From Porphyromonadaceae bacterium UBA2751 (GTDB lineage: Bacteria; Bacteroidota; Bacteroidia; Bacteroidales; Muribaculaceae): a stretch of 64,000 bases of DNA. The stretch covers positions 10,260 through 74,259 of the forward strand of contig DEJJ01000023.1 in assembly GCA_002353285.1 (NCBI GenBank), read 5' to 3'. Below the pieces are notes generated by a model. It saw only the letters and a program-made list of their open reading frames with translations. It was not told where the DNA came from and did not search any database. This document shows positions 15,659 to 24,867 of the stretch, piece after piece. Position 1 is the stretch's first letter. Each line of letters opens with the position of its first letter. A program made the position numbers and the translations under genes.

Positions 15659-16059
15659 AATTGAAATCTTTTAAATTAATGGTTTAAAAAATTAATGTGA
15701 TTTTTAAAGAACAGGACAAATTTATATCAAAAAAGTGAAATCGAGAGGGGTAAAAAACATGTTTTTTAGCATAAAATCGACTTTTATCCATTTTTCACAG
15801 GTGTTTATCTTATTTAAACAATTAACAATATCTAGTTTAAAATCGTCATTTGATTAACAATAACGATAAAGCACTAATAAAAAGGATGATATTTAAAAGA
15901 TTTTAGGCCAAAATTCATAAAAATTGCCACTTAACAGGAATTGAGGTTATGTTTTATAACATAATTTCTTTTGCCCATTTATTATTGTTGAGTCAATAAA
16001 AATAGGTACTTTTGCGAAAAGATTTTTTATAACCACTTTTTAAAAAACAACTACATTTT
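15659..16059. other. Divergent AT-rich intergenic region gdhA/serC
   Basis: About 400 bp without a plausible gene, very AT-rich. It holds the gdhA upstream region (minus, TAAATTTG 15724-15717) and the serC promoter (plus, 15985-16014). The middle (15740-15960) shows no clear structure beyond T- and A-tracts. Confidence 0.6.
15985..16014 (+). promoter_or_regulatory. Promoter of serC-serA
   Basis: TTG (15985-15987), 19 bp, TACTTTTG (16007-16014). Confidence 0.7.
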
Positions 16060-17127
16060 ATGAAGAAGCACAATTTCTATGCAGGCCCATCAATTTTAAG
16101 TCAGTATGCTATTGATAAGACTATTGAGGGCATTCGTGATTTTGCCGGTACAGGCTTGTCGGTTCTTGAGATTTCTCACCGCAGCAAGGAGTTTCAAGCT
16201 GTAATGGACGAGGCTCAGGCCCTGTTCAAGGAGTTGCTAGACATCCCCGAGGGATATGAGGTATTGTTCCTGGGTGGTGGTGCCAGCACTCAGTTCTGCA
16301 TGGTTCCTTACAACCTGCTCAAGACCAAGGCTGCCTATGTCGACAGCGGCACATGGGCCAACAAGGCCATCAAGGAAGCCAAGCTCTTTGGCGAGGTTGA
16401 GGTAGTGGCTTCATCAAAGGAAGACAACTACGTGTACTATCCCAAGCAGTTCACCGTTCCTGCCGATGCCGATTATCTTCATATCACTACCAACAACACC
16501 ATCTACGGAACAGAGTTGCGCGAGGATCTCGACGTTAACATTCCCCTGGTAGCCGACATGTCGAGCGACATCTTCTCTCGTCCAGTTGACGTTTCGAAGT
16601 ATGCGCTCATCTATGGTGGCGCTCAGAAGAACTTGGCCCCTGCCGGTGTAACCTTCATCATCATCAAGAAGGACATTCTAGGCAAGGTTGACCGCGCTAT
16701 CCCCACCATGCTTAACTATCAAACCCACATCGACAAGGGCTCGATGTTCAACACTCCTCCCGTGTTGCCAATCTTCACCGCACTGCAGACTCTGCGCTGG
16801 CTCAAGGACCTGGGTGGCGTGAAAGAAATGCAGCGCATCGACGAGGAGAAGGCCGCTTACCTCTACGACGCAATCGACTCAAGCCGCATGTTTGTGGGCA
16901 CCACTCACGAAGACAGCCGCTCGCTCATGAACGTGTGCTTCGTAATGAAGCCCGAGTACAAAGAGCTTGAGAAGGACTTCCTCGACTTTGCCGGCACTAA
17001 GGGCATCGTTGGCATCAAGGGTCACCGCAGCGTTGGTGGTTTCCGCGCATCGCTCTACAATGCACTTCCCCTCGAGAGCGTGAAGGTTCTTGTTGAGGCA
17101 ATGAAGGAATTTGAGAACAACCATTAA
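16060..17127 (+). CDS. serC: Phosphoserine aminotransferase
   Basis: 355 aa, typical length. MKKHNFYAGPSILSQYAI is the family N-terminus; FLGGGASTQF binds the cofactor phosphate, and YGGAQKNLAPAGV contains the PLP lysine. The C-terminus KGHRSVGGFRASLYNALP is conserved. It transaminates 3-phosphohydroxypyruvate to phosphoserine with glutamate, class V aminotransferase fold, cytoplasm. First gene of an operon with serA, from which it is separated by 77 bp holding a perfect hairpin. Confidence 0.97.
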   Translation: MKKHNFYAGPSILSQYAIDKTIEGIRDFAGTGLSVLEISHRSKEFQAVMDEAQALFKELLDIPEGYEVLFLGGGASTQFCMVPYNLLKTKAAYVDSGTWANKAIKEAKLFGEVEVVASSKEDNYVYYPKQFTVPADADYLHITTNNTIYGTELREDLDVNIPLVADMSSDIFSRPVDVSKYALIYGGAQKNLAPAGVTFIIIKKDILGKVDRAIPTMLNYQTHIDKGSMFNTPPVLPIFTALQTLRWLKDLGGVKEMQRIDEEKAAYLYDAIDSSRMFVGTTHEDSRSLMNVCFVMKPEYKELEKDFLDFAGTKGIVGIKGHRSVGGFRASLYNALPLESVKVLVEAMKEFENNH

Positions 17128-17144
17128 TTCACACATTATAAAGT

Positions 17145-17180
17145 ATAGTGGGTCACACTATAGGAGTTGTGACCCACTAT
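17145..17180 (+). promoter_or_regulatory. Perfect hairpin between serC and serA
   Basis: ATAGTGGGTCAC (17145-17156) and GTGACCCACTAT (17169-17180) form a 12-bp perfect stem with a 12-nt loop, 24 nt before the serA ATG. It lacks a following T-tract, so a processing, stability or partial attenuation role is likelier than full termination. Confidence 0.75.
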
Positions 17181-17204
17181 TAAAACAATAAAACCTAAAA
17201 CATA

Positions 17205-18122
17205 ATGAAAATTTTAGTTGCTACCGAGAAACCTTTTGCTGCAGCTGCCGTTACTGGCATCCGCGAAGTTGTTGAACAAGGCGGTCATGAGCTGGTGCTC
17301 GTTGAGAAAGGCACAAAGCAAGACATGATCAACGCCATTAAGGATTGCGCTGGCTTGATAGTGCGCAGCGACAAGGTAGACAAAGAGGTGTTTGATGCAG
17401 CTCCACAACTCAAGGTTGTAGTGCGCGCAGGTGCTGGCTACGACAACATCGACCTCGAGGAGGCCACCAAGCATGGCGTGTGCGTGATGAACACTCCTGG
17501 ACAGAACGCCAACGCCGTTGCCGAGCTCGTGTTTGGCATGCTCGTTACCCTTATCCGCAACCGCTACAATGGCACATCGGGCACTGAGCTCAAGGGCAAG
17601 ACCCTGGGCATCCACGCCTATGGTGCTGTGGGTCGCAACGTTGCTCGCATCGCCAAGGGCTTCGACATGAAGGTTAGCGCCCTCGACCCATTCGTTAAGG
17701 ATGAGGTGATGGAAGCCGACGGCATCATCCCCGTTCACAGTGTTGAGGACTTGTACAAGAACAACCAGTACGTGAGCCTCCACATTCCCGCCAACGACCA
17801 GACTCGCAAGTCGGTTAACCGTGCTCTTCTTGAGCTCATGCCCAAGGGAGGAACTCTTATCAATGCCGCACGCAAGGAGGTTATCAACGAGGAAGATCTC
17901 GCTGCAGTTTTGGAAAGCCGCACCGATCTCAGGTATATTGCCGATGTGAAACCCGAGAACGCTGCTGAACTCGAGGAGAAATTCCCTGAGAGAGTGTTCT
18001 TCACTCCCAAGAAGATGGGTGCTCAGACCGCTGAGGCCAACATCAATGCAGGACTTGCAGCTGCCAACCAAGTGGTTGCTCACCTGAAGGACGGTTTCAA
18101 CCGCTTCCAAGTGAACAAGTAA
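17205..18122 (+). CDS. serA: D-3-phosphoglycerate dehydrogenase, short form
   Basis: 305 aa. D-2-hydroxyacid dehydrogenase fold: AGAGYDNIDLEEATKHGVCVMNTPGQN, the nucleotide loop GIHAYGAVGRNVARIAKG, and catalytic region NAARKEVINEEDL. It is shorter than E. coli SerA (410 aa) and ends without the ACT regulatory domain, so serine feedback inhibition of the usual type is not expected. In place of the usual catalytic His-Pro pair near the end it reads FFTPKKMGAQTAEA, as in other short Bacteroidetes SerA proteins. Oxidises 3-phosphoglycerate, feeding SerC. Confidence 0.93.
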   Translation: MKILVATEKPFAAAAVTGIREVVEQGGHELVLVEKGTKQDMINAIKDCAGLIVRSDKVDKEVFDAAPQLKVVVRAGAGYDNIDLEEATKHGVCVMNTPGQNANAVAELVFGMLVTLIRNRYNGTSGTELKGKTLGIHAYGAVGRNVARIAKGFDMKVSALDPFVKDEVMEADGIIPVHSVEDLYKNNQYVSLHIPANDQTRKSVNRALLELMPKGGTLINAARKEVINEEDLAAVLESRTDLRYIADVKPENAAELEEKFPERVFFTPKKMGAQTAEANINAGLAAANQVVAHLKDGFNRFQVNK

Positions 18123-18146
18123 TCAAGGTTTCTTGACTAATCAACT

Positions 18147-18185
18147 AAATCTCCGCACCGTGTTTCTTGCACAGTGCGGAGATTT
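18147..18185 (+). terminator. Terminator of serC-serA operon
   Basis: AAATCTCCGCAC (18147-18158) pairs with GTGCGGAGATTT (18174-18185) followed by TT. Confidence 0.88.
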
Positions 18186-18244
18186 TTGCTTGTCGGCCCA
18201 GGTTTTCTTGCCTGGATTGCTGGGCCATGAGCTAAGTCACACAA

Positions 18245-20329
18245 CTACTGGTTCAGTAGCTTAGTGTAGATGAATGTAATATCGGCCGATGTGATGGCAC
18301 CATCGGCATTGACATCGGCACGAGCCACATGGGCGGTTGAGTCGTCGAGCATGATGCTGTAAAGCGCAGTGATGTCGGCCGAGGTCACCGCACCATCAAG
18401 GTTAACGTCGCCGTTAATACTGGTGAGCAGATACTTGATTGCCGCATCAATGTCGAGCTTACCATATCCCCATTTCTTGGCAGGACCACTCTCGACGTAG
18501 GAATCACTGTAACACGTGGCCTCAAGAATCTGCCTAACTCGCTGCGGTGAGATGCTTGGGTCTATTTCAAGCCATAGGGCAATAGCACCCACCACCACCG
18601 GTGTCGACATTGAAGTGCCACCTTCAAGGCCATAAGGGTAGTCGATGTCGCCCACCGTGACCATGTCGACAACATTGGCGGGATTGCCAAATGCCTCAAC
18701 ATAGCGGCTCACCGACGAAGCAACCATGTAGCCTGGCGCAACCACATCGGGGCGCTGCTTGTTGCGTGCATCAGGCCCAAAACCCGAAAAATAAGCAATG
18801 TCGTAAGGGTCACATTTCGAGAACGATTTAGTGCTACCGTCCATCATCACAAAGGAATCATTAGAGCAGTAGGCACCAACCGATATAACACTATCGGCCG
18901 TGGCAAGATCGCTCACTGAGCAGCCATTTCCCTTAAGGCCCGACACCCACCCATTGAGACCTGCGCGCGAGAACACCACCTGCCCCCCACTCCATCCCAT
19001 GAGGGTCTCACCTTTAGGAGCCTTATTGATAATGCCAATGGCGTATTGGCTACGGTCGAGGCTCTCATAATTAGTCTCGATGAGCGAGTGGAAATGGCCG
19101 TTGTTTTCAATAGCACAAGCAAAATAGATCTCGCCTGTGAAATATCGTGCAAATATCGAATCGCCCTCGCTCGTGACGGTGTATACACTATCGAGTTCGG
19201 CTTCACGAGGCACATTGAGTCTGTGAACCAGCGTGTCGTTCTTGATATCCCAAATCACCAGGTCAACAGTGTGACGCTGCTGCGACATGGACCACATGCT
19301 TGAGTAGCCCACCATGGGCTCGCGACTGTACCAGTTGCTCAGGAAAGTGGCAAGAGAGTCGTTTTCGCCCAGTTTCTTGCGCAAGTTCATGGGCATGTTG
19401 GCATCGTTGCCAGCCGACACCACGCAAATGCGTCCTGGCCCCGACACCTCGTCAAAGAGCCGGCATAGCGTTGAAGAGCCATCGTGAGCGCCATCTTGGC
19501 TACCAAGGCTCATGTTAATCACGGCTGGTCGGTTCACCTTATCGGCATAATCAAAGATATACTTTATGGAATTGGCTATGTTGAAATCGGTCAATCCTTG
19601 TTCGGGCATTGCACACACAACAATTTCGGCACCTGTTGCCACCCCATGATAGCCATTATCGAGGTAACTGCCCGCTGCAGTGCCTGTGGTGTGAGTGCCA
19701 TGATATTGCGTGGAATCGTCGGTGGTAAGCATCGCTATCTGCTCGGTTGTAGTGTACTCACTGCCTGGCAAGGTGCAACCATCAATCACAGGCGAGGAGC
19801 CAGTGCTATCTGCTGGCAAATAGGCCCTTACAATGCGATTGTTGCCATCCTTATCCTTGAAATTGATGTGGTTGAAATCAACTCCCACATCAATCACTCC
19901 CACTACCACCCCACGCCCCGTGTAGACAGGACCGGAGTAATTGCCATAGGTGTAGCTCATCGCAGGAAATCGCGAAAGCTCGAGCGCCTTGTCGTTGCAC
20001 AGAGTGGCATGTCGAGCGAGCTCAATGCGTCTCACGCCCTTGATGGAAGCCAAATTTGCGACCTTGGCAAGAGGCATCGTCACTGCTGCTGTGGTGCCAA
20101 ACACCGAATTGACCGTTGCCCCCCCTTGCGAGAGTAACAACAAAGTTGCAGGACTGTCGACTGTGACAAAGCCCTGCAGCTCGGTGCTACGAGTATACGA
20201 AGTCAGCATCTTGCTATTATTATTGCCCAGCTTGGCAAGTTGAATAGCTGTGCTGGCAGGAAACACCCCCGCCATGGCATTGACACCTGCCACTAACGTT
20301 ATTAATATGTATAGGAACTGCCGTTTCAT
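18245..20329 (-). CDS. Secreted S8 subtilisin-like protease with C-terminal dockerin-like repeats
   Basis: 694 aa. Signal peptide (MKRQFLYILITLVAGVNAMA), a pro-region to about 130, then the S8 catalytic domain: Asp147 in VIDVGVDFNH, His210 in YHGTHTTGTAAG, and Ser in GGTSMSTPVVVGA at about 580. An insertion domain interrupts the catalytic core between about 320 and 450. The last about 55 residues are a dockerin-like pair, GDVNLDGAVTSADITALYS and ADVNADGAITSADITFIYT, each with a calcium-loop pattern. Acts outside the cell or on the outer membrane. Single gene with its own promoter at 20391-20361. The dockerin matches that of the C10 protease at 62385. Confidence 0.92.
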   Translation of the reverse strand: MKRQFLYILITLVAGVNAMAGVFPASTAIQLAKLGNNNSKMLTSYTRSTELQGFVTVDSPATLLLLSQGGATVNSVFGTTAAVTMPLAKVANLASIKGVRRIELARHATLCNDKALELSRFPAMSYTYGNYSGPVYTGRGVVVGVIDVGVDFNHINFKDKDGNNRIVRAYLPADSTGSSPVIDGCTLPGSEYTTTEQIAMLTTDDSTQYHGTHTTGTAAGSYLDNGYHGVATGAEIVVCAMPEQGLTDFNIANSIKYIFDYADKVNRPAVINMSLGSQDGAHDGSSTLCRLFDEVSGPGRICVVSAGNDANMPMNLRKKLGENDSLATFLSNWYSREPMVGYSSMWSMSQQRHTVDLVIWDIKNDTLVHRLNVPREAELDSVYTVTSEGDSIFARYFTGEIYFACAIENNGHFHSLIETNYESLDRSQYAIGIINKAPKGETLMGWSGGQVVFSRAGLNGWVSGLKGNGCSVSDLATADSVISVGAYCSNDSFVMMDGSTKSFSKCDPYDIAYFSGFGPDARNKQRPDVVAPGYMVASSVSRYVEAFGNPANVVDMVTVGDIDYPYGLEGGTSMSTPVVVGAIALWLEIDPSISPQRVRQILEATCYSDSYVESGPAKKWGYGKLDIDAAIKYLLTSINGDVNLDGAVTSADITALYSIMLDDSTAHVARADVNADGAITSADITFIYTKLLNQ

Positions 20330-20360
20330 GATATAACTATTGATAGGTTATTACTACCTG

Positions 20361-20391
20361 CAAAGTTAAGAAAAAATGACCAAACATTCAA
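20361..20391 (-). promoter_or_regulatory. Promoter of S8 protease gene
   Basis: Minus strand TTG (20391-20389), 20 bp, TAACTTTG (20368-20361). Confidence 0.7.
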
Positions 20392-20395
20392 GAAG

Positions 20396-20430
20396 AATCC
20401 CGATGAAGGTCGTTATCCTTCACCGGGATT
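20396..20430 (-). terminator. Terminator of the TPR gene
   Basis: AATCCCG..GAAGG (20396-20409) pairs with CCTTC..CGGGATT (20417-20430); minus-strand T-rich sequence follows. Confidence 0.75.
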
Positions 20431-20453
20431 ATGAATTAGAACTTAAAAAATCC

Positions 20454-22094
20454 TTACTGCTGCTTGTTGAGCTGCTCTACATACTTAGCAAGCTGCTCGT
20501 TGTCAGGATCCATGCTCAGCCATTTCTCAAAGTAGGTCTTGGCAGTTGCCTTATCGCCCTTCTTGTCGTAGTAGTTGGCCATGTAACGGTAGCACAGCTG
20601 ATAGTAGTAGTTAGCGTTCTTGTCATCCTTGTGATTGTTGACAACGCTTTCGAGCTTCTTGTACGACTCGAGAGCTGTGCCGTCAAACTCACTGGCCTCG
20701 CTCAGCAGCTTGATGCGTGAAGCCATGTAGTAGTTGCTCACATCATCGGGTTGCTTGGCAATAACCTCGTTAATAGCCTTCTCGGCACGTCCGAGAACAT
20801 CCTTCTTCTTGTCGGCGTCGGTAGTGTTCTCAGCCACACGAGTGTAAGCGTTAGCAAGGTTATAAAGGTCGTTGACTGTGTATTGGCCACTCTCTACAAC
20901 TTTCTCACGCACCTCGGCAGCCTTCTCGAAATCTTTGTTCTTAGTGTAGATGCTCACAAGCTGATTCAGGATGTTCTTATCGTTGGGGAACAACTTCACA
21001 GCCTTCTCAAATGTCTCCACAGCATCCTCTGAGCGGTTGAGCTGGTTGAGAGCGGTTGCGTACTGGCTGTAGTCTGATGCCAGGTAGCTAGTGCTGAACT
21101 TGTCGGACATGTCAAAGAACTTGTCGCCAGTTTCAATGGCGCCCTCCCAGTCTTCCTTGCTGCACTGGCTATAGAGCTTGAGGCGATAGCCCAAGAAGCG
21201 ATTGTTGCTATCATCGTCATCATCTCGAGCAATGAGGCCGTTGCACACGTTAATGGCCTTGTCATAGTCCTTGTTCATCCACAGCAACTGTGCGTAGCGA
21301 ACCTCATCCTTAGCAAAATGGTTGGGGTTGTCATAGTAGTTGCCATAGTGCTCAAGAGCCTTAGCCACGTTGTTGTTCTCATAGTACTTCTCGGCAAGCT
21401 CACGCTGAACAAGAGCATTGTTGGGAACCTGGTCAAGAAGGCTCTCAAGGCTCTTGAGTGCCCTGTCGGGGTTGAGGAAGAAATCCACATTACAGAACTT
21501 GACGTGACTCTCGATGTTGGTGGGCTCATACTGGAAAGCGAGCTCATATTGGCCTGCAGCAGGGCCCCACTCTTTCTTGTAGCCAAGCTCATCGCCCTTG
21601 AAGATGTAGTAATCGGGGTCGCTAGGATTCCACTTGAAAGCGTTGTTGGTGTACTTATTAATTTGCTTAGCGTAGGCATTGGCGTCGGCATAGTAATAAG
21701 CGTTGGCAATAGCTACAGCCAGTTTCGAGTTCTTCTTCGAGAGCTTCTCAGCATCCTTAAAGAATTTCTCAGCCCCTTTGGCATCACCGTTTTTTAGTGC
21801 GATGGCGCCTTTACCCACATAGTTGAATGGGTTTTTGGCATCGGCTTGAATACCCTTGTCGTAGTAAGCCTGAGCAGTTGCGAGGTCACCCTTGTGGTAA
21901 GCAATCTCACCCAGGTAGTAATAGGCCTCGGTCATCTTAGTCTGAGGATTGTTAAGATTTCTTTCGAGCAAGTCTTTAGCGTCGTCAAGCTTACCGATCT
22001 TGTAGAAATCAATACCATCTTTGTATCCTTGAGCATTTACTGCAAAGGATGCGCAAGCCAGAAGCATGGTTGCGAAAAAGAATTTAGTTTTCAT
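20454..22094 (-). CDS. Periplasmic tetratricopeptide-repeat protein
   Basis: 546 aa. ATG at 22094 begins a clear signal peptide (MKTKFFFATMLLACASFAVNAQ); the frame is open further upstream but without a sensible start. The mature part is built of TPR units, for example AYYYLGEIAYHKGDLATAQAYYD and KGAIALKNGDAKGAEKFFKDA, near-continuous to the end. No enzyme domain. It lies 80 bp behind the PstS-like gene and last in the minus-strand cluster of TonB-related genes, an arrangement common in Bacteroidales. Likely a scaffold for envelope complexes (inference). Confidence 0.85.
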   Translation of the reverse strand: MKTKFFFATMLLACASFAVNAQGYKDGIDFYKIGKLDDAKDLLERNLNNPQTKMTEAYYYLGEIAYHKGDLATAQAYYDKGIQADAKNPFNYVGKGAIALKNGDAKGAEKFFKDAEKLSKKNSKLAVAIANAYYYADANAYAKQINKYTNNAFKWNPSDPDYYIFKGDELGYKKEWGPAAGQYELAFQYEPTNIESHVKFCNVDFFLNPDRALKSLESLLDQVPNNALVQRELAEKYYENNNVAKALEHYGNYYDNPNHFAKDEVRYAQLLWMNKDYDKAINVCNGLIARDDDDDSNNRFLGYRLKLYSQCSKEDWEGAIETGDKFFDMSDKFSTSYLASDYSQYATALNQLNRSEDAVETFEKAVKLFPNDKNILNQLVSIYTKNKDFEKAAEVREKVVESGQYTVNDLYNLANAYTRVAENTTDADKKKDVLGRAEKAINEVIAKQPDDVSNYYMASRIKLLSEASEFDGTALESYKKLESVVNNHKDDKNANYYYQLCYRYMANYYDKKGDKATAKTYFEKWLSMDPDNEQLAKYVEQLNKQQ

Positions 22095-22173
22095 TGTAGT
22101 AAGTATTAAATTGTTGATAAAAAATTTCAATATCTCTTGGGCCACCTTCACTGCATGCGGCGCCCTTATTTGT

Positions 22174-23175
22174 TTATTCTTCGCCACCCACATTCACTAT
22201 CCTCACTGGCACTGCGGCAGGCGAGATACCAGTCTGCAGGATAATCTTTTGACCAATGCTACCTGTGAGGAACACAAAGAAGTCATGATCGAGGGTGCCC
22301 AATGGTGATGCATCGATTGCAAAAATCTCACGGGTGAGTGGATAAGATCCATCGAAGATGTAGGCCTGGTAGGGCTTATAGTCCTTTAGGCTCTCCTCAG
22401 TGCGCACACCAAGCACCTTAATCTCATCGGTGAACTTGGTTTCCTGTCGCGAGGTAGCACCGTTCTCGAGCTCAGCATATTTTTCCTCGATAGTTGCTGC
22501 TGTCGACTTCATGTCGGCAGTAATCCAGCTCACTCCTATCACGCCAATGGCGTTGCGGGTCTTCTTCACGATGTCAAACACCTCCTGCGAGCTACCTTGA
22601 GCAAAGAACTCGATGGGAAGGTCCTTGCCGGCATTGAACTTGTCCTTCATGTAGTGAAGCACGCCCGACCGGTTCTTGTCAAACACCACCTTGATGGGCT
22701 CGTTCTTGAGCACTGTGGGATATACATCCCCCCATTTAGTGGACTTGCCAGTCATGATGTCGGCAATATCGTTGACCGATACGTAGTCGATGTCATTAGC
22801 ATTATTCACTATCAGAGCCACAGCGTCAACGGCAATTCGTCTTGAACGATAAGCTCGTCCCTGGCCCTTGAGAATCTTCTTTTGATTAGCAGTCAAGTCA
22901 CGATAAGTGATGATGAGGTTCACCTTCTCACTCAGCAGTGAGTCGAGTGCTGCAGCCTCATCGATGTAGCGAGGAAGCACGCTGGCGTCCTTGTAGGAGA
23001 ACTCAAAGACTTGAATCTCATCGTCGAGCACGTTCTTGAACGACTCGTCGCACAGCACCTTGCACAGTCCGCTCACGGCCGATGCCTTTGTCTTCTTGCC
23101 CTTGTTGCAAGAGGTGAAGGTTGCTGCGATTGCTGCCACCATCATCAGTGATAATATTATTCTCTTGTAAGTCAT
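22174..23175 (-). CDS. PstS-like substrate-binding lipoprotein
   Basis: 333 aa. Lipobox at Cys23 (AATFTSC). The remainder follows the PBP-like phosphate-binding fold: VNDIADIMTGKSTKWGDVYP is the diagnostic PstS segment and VVFDKNRSGVLHYMKDKF matches the ligand-binding SGT loop region, here RSGVLHYM. No pstCAB genes are nearby, so it is probably not part of an ABC transporter. Its position with TonB/Exb genes and a TPR protein suggests an accessory of outer-membrane energised uptake (inference). Phosphate as ligand is likely, not certain. Confidence 0.83.
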   Translation of the reverse strand: MTYKRIILSLMMVAAIAATFTSCNKGKKTKASAVSGLCKVLCDESFKNVLDDEIQVFEFSYKDASVLPRYIDEAAALDSLLSEKVNLIITYRDLTANQKKILKGQGRAYRSRRIAVDAVALIVNNANDIDYVSVNDIADIMTGKSTKWGDVYPTVLKNEPIKVVFDKNRSGVLHYMKDKFNAGKDLPIEFFAQGSSQEVFDIVKKTRNAIGVIGVSWITADMKSTAATIEEKYAELENGATSRQETKFTDEIKVLGVRTEESLKDYKPYQAYIFDGSYPLTREIFAIDASPLGTLDHDFFVFLTGSIGQKIILQTGISPAAVPVRIVNVGGEE

Positions 23176-23194
23176 AGTGCTGTAGCTTTTAAAA

Positions 23195-23446
23195 TTAATT
23201 ATTATTACGGTCTTCTAAATCTTTAAGTCGATAATAGTCGGTGCCTTTAATCTGCCTGTAGCAGCGGAACACTCCATAAATGGCAAAAACCGTGCCAAAG
23301 ACGAACCGCAATGTGAGCCAAGGCTCCGATGTCCAATTAAAGAAATTGATAAAGAGCAAATAAGCCATCCCAAAATACACAAGAATCATGAATACCCCAA
23401 AGAATACCCTAATTGCCTTAAAAAAAGTGCCTGTACCAAGCTTCAT
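23195..23446 (-). CDS. Small two-helix membrane protein
   Basis: 83 aa from ATG 23446 (MKLGTGTFFKAIRVFFGVF); a start further upstream at 23485 is less likely. Two hydrophobic helices (FFGVFMILVYFGMAYLLFINFF and LRFVFGTVFAIYGVF) are followed by a charged tail RCYRQIKGTDYYRLKDLEDR. This is a common small gene beside PstS-like/TonB genes of Bacteroidales; no function is known. It precedes the PstS-like gene by 19 bp, so co-transcription is expected. Confidence 0.7.
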   Translation of the reverse strand: MKLGTGTFFKAIRVFFGVFMILVYFGMAYLLFINFFNWTSEPWLTLRFVFGTVFAIYGVFRCYRQIKGTDYYRLKDLEDRNNN

Positions 23447-23610
23447 GAATTCAAATTCTTTATTTTTTACGTTTAGACGCAACAAGTGTTAATTGGTTTA
23501 TTTAATAAAAACGAGAAATTAACATCTTTAGTGCACTTATTACGTTGTAAAATTACTAAAAAAACACCTAACACTATCAATAACGAATAATATATTATAA
23601 TATCTTAACG

Positions 23611-24669
23611 TTACTCGGCGCGGTCGGCAACTTTATCCATTGTGAATTCGTCAAATCTGAAATAGGAATCAACCACTGCCGTGCCCCTCATCAGCGATGT
23701 GGTAACACCTTCAGTGCTGGTGCGGCGGAAACGGCGCGTGACAGTGAACGAAGCACTGTAGCGTGGCAGTTTGCTCGAATCGAGCGACTTCTTCACGTCA
23801 ACAGCAAGCGATGAGAAAGCAATCGAATCGATATCACTCTCCTGGTAGGCATTGAAGTAGTCGTGCACATCGGTGTGGCCGGCATTGTGCTTGCCCATGA
23901 AATTGGTCATGCTTGTGTTGCACACCATCATCATGTCCACAACATTCCACTGTTCCATCCCTGTGAGGAACTGCTGAATAAGGTTCTTAACCTGGTCGCG
24001 TTCATCAACTGTGAGTTCGGCTCGGCGAAACTCCTCAAATCGGCTCCTTGCCTCGGCGATGTGCTTACCACTGGGGAACTCACGCATATAGGCGTCAATT
24101 GCTGCTTTCGAGTCCTTTTCAATAGCATTATTCCACACCACATCATCAAGAGTGCCGCGTGCCTGGTCAAGGAACTTGCTGTTAGGATGATTGTTAATAA
24201 ACGTGCGCAACTGAAACTCATCGTTGCTGGCCAGTACCTGCTCCCACATCGTTTTCTCATTAATGAGCATGGTGTACATTTTCTTGGCCTGCTCGCTATG
24301 CTCTCCATCGGGATAAGCATCGAGGTAATGCTGATAATCGGCAATCTCATGCGATTGCTCACACTGCGCCCATAGCGTTTCCTCATCTTGATGTGAGATC
24401 CCCATGTATAATGCGCCACCCACAACAGCCAGCGCCATAATCACTGCTGCAGTGATTATAATCCAGCTGTTATTTTTCTTCTTAGCACCATTGTTATTAC
24501 CACGTTGAGAATATTGTGATTGCGACCTGATGTGGCCTGGCTGCTCGGGTGAGGTGCCACGCTCACGTGTGAAACTATCACCCTGTGGCCTATAAAGCTT
24601 TGCGCCACAGTGTGGACAATAGGCATCGCTGGAGCTTATATTATCATTTCCACAGTTATTGCATCTCAT
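23611..24669 (-). CDS. Zinc-ribbon membrane protein with periplasmic helical domain
   Basis: 352 aa from ATG 24669. N-terminal zinc ribbon with Cys3, Cys6, Cys18 and Cys21 (RCNNCGN..YCPHCGAKLY), a polar Gln/Asn-rich linker, one membrane helix near 67-92 (WIIITAAVIMALAVVGGALY), then helical repeats of outer membrane lipoprotein/TPR-like pattern (YQHYLDAYPDGEHSEQAKKMY) and a final NTF2-like segment. The upstream in-frame extension to 24729 is excluded because the ribbon begins at the ATG. It has its own promoter (24729-24699) behind the tonB terminator. Function unknown. Confidence 0.78.
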   Translation of the reverse strand: MRCNNCGNDNISSSDAYCPHCGAKLYRPQGDSFTRERGTSPEQPGHIRSQSQYSQRGNNNGAKKKNNSWIIITAAVIMALAVVGGALYMGISHQDEETLWAQCEQSHEIADYQHYLDAYPDGEHSEQAKKMYTMLINEKTMWEQVLASNDEFQLRTFINNHPNSKFLDQARGTLDDVVWNNAIEKDSKAAIDAYMREFPSGKHIAEARSRFEEFRRAELTVDERDQVKNLIQQFLTGMEQWNVVDMMMVCNTSMTNFMGKHNAGHTDVHDYFNAYQESDIDSIAFSSLAVDVKKSLDSSKLPRYSASFTVTRRFRRTSTEGVTTSLMRGTAVVDSYFRFDEFTMDKVADRAE

Positions 24670-24698
24670 TGTTAACAGTTGAATAAATATTGATGATG

Positions 24699-24729
24699 CA
24701 AAATTAGGAAAGATAAAACAAACGTGCAA
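24699..24729 (-). promoter_or_regulatory. Promoter of zinc-ribbon gene
   Basis: Minus strand TTG (24729-24727), 20 bp, TAATTTTG (24706-24699). Confidence 0.68.
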
Positions 24730-24787
24730 CGGTTTTAGTGAGATTTAAAATAAAAAATCTATTAATAAAATATAGATAACAAGAAAC

Positions 24788-24825
24788 AAGAAAGCCGCTT
24801 GGTTGCAATGACCAGCGGCTTTCTT
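24788..24825 (-). terminator. Terminator of exbB-exbD-exbD-tonB
   Basis: AAGAAAGCCGCT pairs with AGCGGCTTTCTT (24814-24825) with an inner GGT/ACC pair; the minus strand ends in T-rich sequence. Confidence 0.85.
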
Positions 24826-24867
24826 TAATTTATGCTATTTCTTTAACAGAAATATCACAAGTAGTGA

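Noticed and set aside
17169..17180. Full intrinsic terminator between serC and serA
   Set aside because: No T-tract follows the stem and no promoter precedes serA, so full termination would leave serA unexpressed.
17214..18110. 298-codon minus-strand open frame opposite serA
   Set aside because: It is antisense to a clear D-3-phosphoglycerate dehydrogenase; its composition (His, Ser, Val, Leu-rich) is that of a shadow frame caused by codon bias.
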